A stretch of 64,000 nt of DNA from Spiroplasma gladiatoris (GTDB lineage Bacteria > Bacillota_I > Bacilli_A > Mycoplasmatales > Mycoplasmataceae). Positions 55,838 to 64,000 of this stretch are shown piece by piece. The stretch spans positions 806,001-870,000 of the forward strand of contig NZ_CP038013.1 of assembly GCF_004379335.1 (NCBI RefSeq), given 5' to 3'. The notes beneath the pieces were generated by a model. That model had not been told where the DNA came from. It saw only the letters and a list, made by a program, of their open reading frames with translations, and did no database searches. The first letter of the stretch is position 1. Every line of letters begins with the position of its first letter. Made by a program: the position numbers and the translations under genes.

Positions 55838-58006
55838 TTATTTTATCTTTTTAATTTTTGATTGATATTCTTTAGCTTCTCTATTGTTTAAATAAACAAA
55901 ATGATCTTTTGATAATTCAATAAACCTTGGCAAATCAAATATATAGTCATGATGTTCTTTTTCAGGATCGTACACAAAACTTATAGTTTCTCTAGCTAAA
56001 GATGGTTCAGGTTGAGGTATAGCAGACAATAAAGATTTTGTATAAGGATGAATTGGATTTTTAAATAATTCATCTGCTTCTGCTAATTCTACAATTTGCC
56101 CATGATATATAACAGCAATTCTATCGGTTATAAACCTAACTACACTTAGGTCATGAGCAACAAATATAAATGTTATTTCAAGTTCTTTTTGAAACTTTTT
56201 AAATAAATTTAACACTTGAGCTCTAATTGAAACGTCAAGAGCCGATATCGGTTCATCTGCAATAATTACTTTAGGTTTTAAAATTAAAGATCTTGCAATT
56301 CCAATTCTTTGTCTTTGACCACCTGAAAATTCATGAGGATATCTTGAAAGATGTTCTGGAAGCAATCCTACAGAATTTAATACTTTTAAAATTAAATATT
56401 TCTTTACATCTTTTGCTTTAACATCCTTAATGTTATCAATTTTGTTTTGGTTATTTGAATTATAGTAATCCATATACTCTTTTTTGGCTTCATCAGATTT
56501 ATATAGATCAGGATAATTGATAAGACCTTCTCCAATTATTTCTTCAACAGACATTCTGTCATTTAAAGAAGAACTTGGATCTTGAAAAATCATTTGAATA
56601 TTTCTTCTGTTTTCTTTTTTTGTTTGATAACTTGATTGTTTATTTATGTAAGATTTTTTAACCAGTTTGTCAATAGAAGGTAGTTCTAAAAACTCTATAA
56701 ATTGTTTTATATTTTTTTGCTCATCTTCAACTATTTCTATTGATAAGTTTTTTCAAGTATAAAACTTTTGCACCATTTCTTCATCTTTAACAACATCTTT
56801 TATAATAATCTTTTTGATATACATGGCCTCTTTAAATAAGTTATTTATTTCATTTTCAGTTAAATTTTTTTTAGTAAAAACTTTATTTTTTAAATCATTT
56901 TCAAAATCAGTGTTCAATAGTTTGTTAGCTAAAGCCTCTAACTTATTTCAATTAATAGTTTCGTTCTTAAATTCTTTTAAAATTTTAAAACATTCATTAA
57001 TTTTGATATTTGATTTTGATCAAAAATCTCTTAAATATTCTTCTAATAATTTTTTTTCTTTTACACTGTTTTGATCTGAACTATTAGATATTTTAATTAA
57101 CTGATTTTTACACTCTTCTAAGAATCATTTTCTTGAAACATAAACTTTTTTATAATACTTAGGTAACTGATTATTTTTAATTTTTTCAGGCGCAGTTAAT
57201 AAAGTGTTTTCTTTTTGAATACTCTTAACAAAGTCTATTTTTTCTAATAAATCATTGTTTTTTGTAACAACATCATCTAACTCTATAAACAATTTTTTAA
57301 AAATATCACTTACTTTATAAGTTTTTTGTAAGTCTTTTTTTGAATCATTTAAAAGTTTATTTGTTGATAAATATATAGATTCTAATATTGATTTTAATTC
57401 ACTGATTAATAAGTTGACTTGTTTTTGCTTTTTAATTATTGATTGTTCTAATTCTAATGGAATTTCTTTCACTTGATTACTAATGTTATTAACAAATCTC
57501 ATAATTCGTTCTTGTTTTACAATGACTTCATTAATAATTATTAAACAATACTTATACATATCAGAAATGAATCTAATTTTATCAACTTGTAAATCTTTAA
57601 TAAGTTTTTCTTTAATGATAGTTTGTGTTTGTTTATTTTTTTGTAATTCTTTTTTCAAATCAACAACAAGTGCTTTTAAGAACTTTGTTACTGAAAATAT
57701 TTTTCTTTCAAAACTATTAAGTTTTAAAGAGATTGAACTATTTAATTTATGTAAACTAGAGCTTTTACCGGCAACAATAACATCTTCCATGTAAATTGTT
57801 CCGTCACTTAAACTTTGAACCCCAACAACACCTCTCGCAAGAGTAGTTTTACCTGATCCTGATTCTCCTACAAGTCCAAAAATTTCTCCTTTTTGAATAT
57901 CAATTGTTGTTTCTTTTACAGCTTTAAGTTTTTTACCTTTATCCCTAAAAATTATACTAACGTCTCTTATTTTTAGAAAAGCATTGTTTCTTTTTGAATT
58001 TGTCAT
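55838..58006 (-). CDS. oppF: Oligopeptide ABC transporter ATPase OppF with a very long insertion
   Basis: 722 aa against about 310-330 in most bacteria. Walker A GESGSGKT is at 47-54, but the Q-loop [11 protein letters not shown] begins only near 473. About 370 residues of Lys/Glu/Leu-rich, probably coiled-coil sequence lie between. After it the domain is normal: signature [10 protein letters not shown], Walker [14 protein letters not shown]-loop AHD, and the OppD/F C-terminal [16 protein letters not shown]. The ATG at 58006 is reached 15 bases after oppD. The core is intact, so it should be active. Confidence 0.92.
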
Positions 58007-58021
58007 AGTCTTATCTTTCTA

Positions 58022-59953
58022 TTAATCTTCTATTTTACTTCTTAAATCTTTTAACATTTCAGGTTTATTAGTTTTTGGAGCTCTTTGATCTAATAATCAA
58101 GTTTTTGCATAGTGTGTTTCACTAACCTTAAACATTGGAGGTTCATAAATTTTATCAACTTCTAGCGAATACTCACTTCTTAATGAGAACGCATCTCCTT
58201 CAATTTTTTTAAATAATGAGGGTGGTGCTCCTTTTATAGAAAAAAGTTCTTTACCTTTTTCTCCTAATTGTGGCAATGCCGATAAAAGTGATCACGTATA
58301 AGGATGCTTTGGATCATGAAATATTTCATCTGTTAGGCCATATTCAATAATTTGTCCTGCATACATTACAGCAACTCTATCTGCCAATTTAGCAACAACT
58401 CCTAAATCGTGAGTAATAAATACAACAGTAAATTTATATTCTCTTTGTAATTCTTTTATTAAATCTAATATTTGCGCTTGAATCGTTACATCTAATGCGG
58501 TCGTTGGTTCGTCGCAAATTAAAATTTTTGGTTGTGAAGCTAAAGCTATTGCTATAACAACACGTTGTCTCATTCCTCCAGAGTATTGTCCTGGAATATT
58601 TTTATATCTTTTTTTTGCATCTTTTATTCCAACTTTTTCCAATAATTTAATAGCTTCTTCTTTAGCTTTCTTCTTTGAAAATTTTAGTTTTTTTCTTAAA
58701 ACTTCAGATATTTGAAATCCTACTGATAATAGAGGGTTTAAAGAAGTCATTGGATCTTGAAAAATAGTTGAGATTGTTTTTCCTCTAAGATTTCTTAAAG
58801 ATTTTATTGCTTTTAATTTATTAATTATTTTTAATCCTTTTATATCTTTGTATCTACTAATAATCTGATTAAACTCTTCTTTATCTATAACAGACTTAGT
58901 CATTAAATTTATAATAAACTTTTCAATCATAATTTCAATTTCAAAATTATAGTAATTAGAGTTAAAAATGTCTAAAAAGTTATATATTTTTTTATTAAAC
59001 AATTCATTTGTAGATGCGTCTTTAAGATTGTTATATTCTTCTAAAAGCTTATTTAATAAATCAAATCAATATTCTTTTGAAATATCTTTTAAAAATAATT
59101 GTTCATAAAAATCAGGCATTGCGCTCTCTAAATATAATTTATTTCTATTAATAAAATGATCATTATTACTTTTCTTTATTAAATTACCAATTAAATTAAT
59201 TTTATAAGATAACATTAAAACTTTATGGAATTTATTATTAGATATTTTTTTTGCGTCAACTGAAGATACAATTCTTTTAAAGAAATTAATAGTATCACCA
59301 ATAAGAATTTTATCAATCAGATTAAGTCCTCTTATTTTTCTTTTATTTACTTCTAAATTAAATATTTTTTCCTCATATTTATCATTTACTTCGTTTCAGT
59401 ATTTAACATCTGTTGCACATTTTTTTTCATTTTTATAACTTTTTAGCTTTGAGTTTAAAAAAGAAATCTTAATATTAGTTGAATTATTAGAACTAAATTC
59501 GTCATTTTTGTTTTTTAATCCTTCAATTTTATTTTCTAATTTTAATATTTGATCATTAATATTGTCAATATTTAAAGAACTCAATTTTTTGATTTGTTTT
59601 TTAACTTGATTAATTTCATTTTTAGTATTTTTTACAATTGATTTAATGGTGTACTTATCTGCAATATCTTTTTGCAAAGATACTAAGTCAACTTGTTCTT
59701 TGAAATAGTTATTTTCTTTATTAAGATCACTTGGGTAATAAATAATAGATCCTTCACTTATAAATCCATTACTTTCTAACATTCCTGTAAATGTTTTTGT
59801 AACAACTGATTTTCCACTACCTGATTCACCAACAATAGCTAATATTTCTTGATCATAAATATCTAAAGATACATTTCTAATTGCTGTTAAAAATTTTTGT
59901 CTAACTTGAAATTTAACCTCAATATTGTTTAAAGCTAATATTTTTTTATTCAT
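58022..59953 (-). CDS. oppD: Oligopeptide ABC transporter ATPase OppD with a very long insertion
   Basis: 643 aa against about 330-360 usually. Walker A GESGSGKS is at 42-49; the Q-loop TIFQDPMTSLNPL comes near 399. About 300 residues of helix-rich, charged sequence lie between. Then signature YSGGMRQR, Walker B ILICDEPTTALD, H-loop THD, and the C-terminal HPYTWSLLSALPQLGEKG. No [Fe-S]-type Cys cluster is seen at the end. Partner of OppF, 10 bases after oppC. Confidence 0.92.
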
Positions 59954-59963
59954 AATTTTATTC

Positions 59964-60932
59964 CTATCTATGTAACTTTGGATCTAGTGAATCAGCAAAT
60001 ATTTTCCCAGTTATGAAAAATAATAATGATATTCCCCCAATAAATGATATTGGAATTATTATTAAGTGTGGATAAACTTGTCATGCAGTATCTGCAATAA
60101 CTTCATTTAAAATTGATCCAAGTGAAGCTTCTGTAATACTATTAGTTACAAAACCAAAGTTGTAATAAGCTAATAATGAATCTAAAGCAATGGCATTAGG
60201 AACAGCAAAAGAAGCTGTTTGAATTACTATTGGTAATATTTTAGGAAGAATGTTTTTTAGCATTATTCTAAATCCTTTTGTACCTAAAATTTTTGATGCT
60301 ACATTGTATTCAGCATTTCTAACAAGAATTGTTTGAACTCTAATAACAGATGCTATTCCTATTCAACTTGTTATTGATATTGCGCCGATTAAAATACCTA
60401 TTTTAGCTTCACCGCCAAACAAGAATATTACTAGCAATCAAAGTATTAAAGATGGAATTAATGAAAGAAATCTTACAAACTCAATAAAAAATAAATCTAA
60501 TCTTGAGTAATAACCTCAAATTAATCCTATGATTATACCTACTGAAATTTGTACAATAGAAATTATTACTGTAAATACCAATGTAGAACGTGAGCCAATT
60601 CACATTTTATTTCAAAGATCTTCTCCTCTTAAACCAAGCCCGAATCAGTGTTCAGAATTTGGTTTTGCAGGTAACTTATCTGGTCTATCCAAAGGAACTG
60701 GAGATTCACCTCTAGCGATTGTGATAGCCATTATAATGAATATAATTAAAACCAATAATGTAAGTAAAAAGACTTTACTACTGAAAACTCTTTTCATAAC
60801 AGATTTTCAATAACTATATGGTTTTGTTTCAATAGATTCAACTCTTTTATTGTCTTCATCTTTTGAAAAAACAAATAAAGAGGCATCAACATTATTTTTA
60901 TTAAAATTTTGTTTAATATATTTAAATTTCAT
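59964..60932 (-). CDS. oppC: Oligopeptide ABC transporter permease OppC
   Basis: 322 aa. A long cytoplasmic N-terminus (about 50 residues) precedes six hydrophobic segments. Family blocks: GLRGEDLWNKMWIGSRSTL, WGYYSRLDLFFIEFVRF, and the ATPase-coupling EAA-like loop ASKILGTKGFRIMLKNILP, with the usual C-terminal DSLDPKLHR. The ATG at 60932 follows AAAGGAG. Confidence 0.94.
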
Positions 60933-60948
60933 AATACTCCTTTACTAA

Positions 60949-62193
60949 TTATTTTTTAGTTAATTTCACTCTTGGGTCTAAAACAACCAATAAAATATCT
61001 CCAAGCAATGAAGAAAATACTCCAACTCCAGCTGATAAAGTTATATAACCCAAAACAACAAATATATCACTTGAGCTCACACCATTTAATATAAATTTAC
61101 TCATTCCAGGCGCAGCTCAAAATCTTTCTACAAGAATACTTGATCCGAATAATGATAATATTAATGCCGCTGGAACTAGTCTAACAATACGGATTCCAGC
61201 ATTTCTAAAGATATGTACATAGAATATATAAGCCGAACTAAGACCTTTTGAAACTGCAAATTTTGTATAATCAGAGGTCATTTCATCAATTACATATCTT
61301 CTTGTTTCAATAACAATTGAAGGAATAATTAATAAAACTACTCCGAAAATAGCCATTAGATTAGTAACTTCACTTTCACCTCATATACCACCAGAACCTA
61401 AATATTTTAAAGATATCAATCAGAATATTGATATTAATATTGTTGCTGGTGTAGATATTAAGATTAAAAACAATCATGTTATTACATTGTCTACAGGTTT
61501 TTCTTTATTTTTAGAAGCAATAATACCAAGCGGTACTCCTAACACATAAGAAATTAAAACTGCTGAGAATCCAATAGTAAATGAAATTGGTATAGCTTCT
61601 TTAAAAGAATCCATAACAGGATAGTTAATTATTCCATTAGATTTATTCATAATTAAACCTAATCAAAATCATTTTCTAACGGGTTCATCTCAAACAATTC
61701 CCATGTGACTTACCTTAAGAGGTACTGTTATGTCTTTAGGTATGAAAAATGTAATATTTCTTCAAAAATATAGTATCTGTTTAATCATAGATCCATATAT
61801 TCCTAAAGCTATTTTTTGATTTTTAACTCATTCATCTCACTCTGGGCCATCCAAAGGTATTGGTGGTTTTGAATAGTTAAAATCGTTCATAATAGCAGAG
61901 TCTTTAAGAGTTGATACCATTAACACATAAACTACTGCTAAGGCTAAGTATAAAGTTAAAAATGAATATGCTATTCTTTTTATCGAATAAGTAAGCAAGG
62001 GAGTTTTTTTAAAAAATTCCCTGTTAATATTTCTGAATTTTTGAAATGAGTATTTTATCTTTTCAAAAAACGCTGATTTACTATCAGAATTATTTAATTT
62101 ACTTTCAATATTTTCAATCATTTCATCTAGATTATTTATGTTTTTAATTTCTAGATTAGTTTCTTCATTTAATTTAAAAACGTCTTTTTTCAT
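60949..62193 (-). CDS. oppB: Oligopeptide ABC transporter permease OppB
   Basis: 414 aa, longer than the usual 300-330 because of about 80 polar residues at the N-terminus before the first hydrophobic segment (TYSIKRIAYSFLTLY). The core is typical: FTIGFSAVLISYVLGVPLGIIAS, the EAA-like loop KFAVSKGLSSAYIFYVHIF, FGSSILVERFWAAPGMSKF and DPRVKLTKK at the end. First gene of the opp operon; the ATG at 62193 follows AGAAAGA. No convincing consensus promoter is visible upstream. Confidence 0.93.
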
Positions 62194-62337
62194 AATTTTT
62201 TCTTTCTAATTTGATTTTTTAGTATCTTTTAAAATTACAATATAATTTTATCTTTTAATTGAATAAACTTAATTCAAATTTAAATAATTGTAATTTAATT
62301 AATAAGTTTAAACTTTTAGTTATGATGGTATTTAAAC
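62194..62337. other. AT-rich leader region upstream of oppB
   Basis: No gene seen. Several TATATT and TAAAAT-like hexamers occur on the minus strand, but none has a well-spaced -35. An imperfect inverted repeat (ATAAACTTAA with TTAATAAGTTTAA) spans about 62264-62312 and might be an operator; this is weak. Confidence 0.3.
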
Positions 62338-62385
62338 AAATAAAACTCCTACTTATGAACATCACAAGTAGGAGTTTTATTTTAT
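62338..62385 (-). terminator. Strong hairpin terminator upstream of the opp operon
   Basis: A perfect 17-bp stem (AAATAAAACTCCTACTT/AAGTAGGAGTTTTATTT) with an 11-base loop. It is the strongest hairpin in the window and lies between the tiny minus-strand ORF and oppB. It may work in both directions. Confidence 0.8.
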
Positions 62386-62413
62386 TAAATCTAATAAAAA
62401 ATAACTGTCCTAT

Positions 62414-62512
62414 TTATAAATGTTTATTAAGAAAAGAATTTATGCAAAACAAAATATTAATGTGTTTAACATTATTTTCCATAAAAGGTTTGGTTTTTGT
62501 ACTTAAAAACAT
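62414..62512 (-). CDS. Tiny ORF of 32 codons with a strong ribosome site
   Basis: Minus-strand ATG at 62512 preceded by GGAGGAATTATA, ending at TAA 62414, and followed by the strong terminator. The product is polar at the start and hydrophobic later (INILFCINSFLNKHL). No family recognised. It could be a small expressed protein or the stump of a gene lost when the insertion sequence arrived. Chance occurrence is possible at this length. Confidence 0.35.
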   Translation of the reverse strand: MFLSTKTKPFMENNVKHINILFCINSFLNKHL

Positions 62513-62562
62513 TATAATTCCTCCACAACATTATTATTTTAACAAAAAAAATTGTTAATTTA

Positions 62563-62592
62563 ATACTTTTTTAAAGTTTTTTTATTGTATTT
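62563..62592. repeat. Left copy of a 28-29-base direct repeat flanking the IS
   Basis: ATACTTTTTTAAAG followed by seven T and ATTGTATT. It matches 63917-63944 except for one T less there. It is the likely target-site duplication of the element between them. Confidence 0.75.
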
Positions 62593-62603
62593 ATATGAAT
62601 AAC

Positions 62604-62621
62604 AAGCGATTATGTCACAAA
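62604..62621 (+). repeat. Left terminal inverted repeat of the IS
   Basis: AAGCGATTATGTCACAAA, an exact reverse complement of 63890-63907. Confidence 0.85.
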
Positions 62622-62671
62622 CAATTAACAAGCAATTATGTCACAAGCAAAATATACTTGAAGTCATTATA

Positions 62672-63879
62672 ATGAAACAAATTAAATTAGTGGTTATAAA
62701 AGGTTTATCTAATAAATTACATGATATAAACACAAGTGCAGAAACACTTGGTTGATCAAAAAGATACACATATAGAAAATTAAAAGAGTACAAAAAAATT
62801 TGACCAAAAGCATTTATTCATAAAAACACTGGGAAAACGCCAAAAAATAAAATAGATCATGATAATAAAGAAAAAATAATTAGTCTTTATAAATTAAAAT
62901 ATTATGATTTTAGCATGTTAGATTATTGAGAAAATTGTTGAAAAGATAAAATAAGCTATTCTTCATTAAGAAATATAACGAAAGAAAATAATGAGTTAGT
63001 TTTTAGTATGCATAGAAAAACTAAAAAAGAAATTAGATTAAGAACAAAGCGTTTAAAAAATGATTTAGAATCATTAGTTATAATTAAAAATAAAATTCCA
63101 TTATTAAAACACCCTCACCCAACCCAAAAAAGAGAAACAAACTTTGGAGCAATTTTTGAAGCAGAACTTCAAATCACGAGTGAATTAAAGGAGTAAAAAG
63201 TCATTTACACATTGTAATTAATAATCGAAATGTATTTAGCTCTAAAATAAATAGAGACTCTGAAAGGTATTCAGAGTCTCGTTCTTAATTGCAATTTATT
63301 TTTCATTCTTTAAAAGTATCAACAAAAACTACCTCTATACCACAAGAAAAAGTTTTGGTTGAGAGAACTCTTGGTACCCTTCAAAGAAGATGTCCTCAAA
63401 GAATTCGAATTAAAAATATTAAAACAATTGAAGAGTTGAAAGCTTATTTACCTACATTGATCAAAGAATATAATAAAAATATTCAACTCCTAATAATAAT
63501 TGTAAATCGGTTGTAAGAAAATTCACAGAAAATCCAAATATTGTATTTCATACAAAACCACAAGGATTGTGAATAAAGGTTCAAGTATTGATTATGATAA
63601 TAAAAAATGGTTTGTTTGTTTAGGATATGACCGCTGTATTTAAATCCAAAAACAAAAATTATGATTATGAAAACTCAAGATAATAAATATTATACTTCAA
63701 TTGGTAATGATGTATATAATTTAATAGAAATAGATGACAATAGACTTCACGGTAATAAATATACAATTAAAAAAGAAAAACTAGAGTCTATTAAACCATC
63801 AAAAATCGAAAGTCCATGAAAATATAGTAATTGATACTTCTTTAATAAGAAAAGAATAAATACAAGAAGCATATATTAA
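62672..63879 (+). pseudogene. Broken transposase (IS1202-like)
   Basis: Reading from ATG 62672 gives about 165 sensible codons with TGA-coded Trp: a helix-turn-helix-like N-terminus (ETLGWSKRYTYRKLKEYKK) and then HPTQKRETNFGAIFEA. A one-base loss near 63165 shifts the frame exactly where the first catalytic Asp should follow. The next frame continues with SNHEWIKGVKSHLHIVINNRNV. After an internal hairpin (63254-63280) and missing sequence it resumes with TTSIPQEKVLVERTLGTLQRR, which keeps the last catalytic Glu, and KAYLPTLIKEYNKN. More frame changes lead to a C-terminal piece ending at 63879. Not functional. Confidence 0.8.
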
Positions 63880-63889
63880 TATATTGTTT

Positions 63890-63907
63890 TTTGTGACATA
63901 ATCGCTT
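63890..63907 (+). repeat. Right terminal inverted repeat of the IS
   Basis: TTTGTGACATAATCGCTT, the exact inverse of the left end. Confidence 0.85.
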
Positions 63908-63916
63908 ACAATCAAC

Positions 63917-63944
63917 ATACTTTTTTAAAGTTTTTTATTGTATT
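63917..63944. repeat. Right copy of the flanking direct repeat
   Basis: Same sequence as 62563-62592 with six instead of seven T in the second run. It lies 47 bases before the start codon of the next gene. Confidence 0.75.
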
Positions 63945-63990
63945 CTTAAATAAAAGTAAGTAAATAATTTATAATTAATGAGAGGTAATT

Positions 63991-64000
63991 ATGAGCAAAA
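63991..64000 (+). CDS. Start of a gene cut by the window edge
   Basis: ATGAGCAAAA preceded by GAGAGGTAATT, a good ribosome site, and by a TATAAT-like hexamer at 63970-63975. Only three codons (Met-Ser-Lys) are visible, so no product can be named. The insertion sequence lies directly upstream and may have displaced its original promoter region. Confidence 0.5.

Larger units (their letters stand above)
62593..63916 (+). mobile_element. Decayed insertion sequence, IS1202-like (ISNCY)
   Basis: About 1.3 kb between two 28-29-base direct repeats. Perfect 18-base terminal inverted repeats, AAGCGATTATGTCACAAA, lie at 62604-62621 and, inverted, at 63890-63907. The transposase inside is broken. A 20-base sequence around the left inverted repeat is repeated in tandem (62601-62620 and about 62627-62646, one change). 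The long target duplication and the transposase fragments fit the IS1202 group. Exact ends are uncertain by about 10 bases on each side. Confidence 0.75.

Noticed and set aside
62259-62558. Plus-strand ORF of 99 codons in the opp-IS gap
   Set aside because: It runs through the perfect hairpin terminator, lacks a ribosome site, and its composition is that of random AT-rich sequence.

Overview
The window comes from a mollicute, most likely the Mesoplasma/Entomoplasma (Entomoplasmataceae) group. It is extremely AT-rich, genes are tightly packed, and TGA codes for tryptophan throughout: almost every long gene reads through in-frame TGA codons at positions where its family has Trp (for example HPNW in Dxr, GRW in UppS and AGRW in AcpS). 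All CDS boundaries below use genetic code 4. Nearly everything lies on the minus strand. The plus-strand exceptions are a lipoprotein, one unknown gene, rnhC, and a decayed insertion sequence with the gene start beyond it.

Layout. 1-9 kb: a housekeeping string ybeY-dgkA-cdd-(three mollicute-type unknowns)-era-recO-glyS, fed from the right by a C39-peptidase ABC exporter with a small membrane partner. 9-19.5 kb: the Firmicutes-like string uppS-cdsA-dxr-rseP-polC-rimP, plus pepP and rpmG. 19.6-22 kb: a thioredoxin-like lipoprotein, five tRNA genes (Thr-Tyr-Gln-Lys-Leu), and a hypothetical gene. 22-25 kb: an RDD-like pseudogene, a multidrug-type ABC exporter, and a strongly structured small RNA or leader with its own promoter and terminator. 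25-30.6 kb: nucleotide and lipid genes (CvpA-like, acpS, thyA, folA, plsC, deoA). 30.7-34.3 kb: rnhC, add, and an AzgA-like purine permease behind a purine riboswitch. 34.3-40.9 kb: a T-box-controlled unit ileS-lspA-rluD-rhomboid-like-comEB. 40.9-46.5 kb: an alpha/beta hydrolase, an ABC-2-type exporter (one ATPase, two permeases), an RpiR regulator and a DivIVA-like protein. 46.6-62.2 kb: a complete oligopeptide transport operon oppB-C-D-F followed by four tandem oppA lipoprotein genes. 62.2-64 kb: a terminator, a tiny ORF, and a decayed IS1202-like element inserted upstream of a gene that begins at the window edge.

How the genes work together. The cell scavenges peptides (Opp, PepP), purines (AzgA-like, Add) and pyrimidines (Cdd, DeoA, ComEB, ThyA, FolA) and makes its own phospholipid and isoprenoid carriers (PlsC, CdsA, AcpS, DgkA, Dxr, UppS). 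It matures lipoproteins with LspA and regulates through RNA elements (T-box, purine riboswitch) more than through protein factors.

The least explained items are the structured RNA at about 24.86-25.0 kb, the orphan C39 exporter, the giant insertions in OppD and OppF, the catalytically degenerate rhomboid-like protein, and the long direct repeats flanking the decayed insertion sequence.
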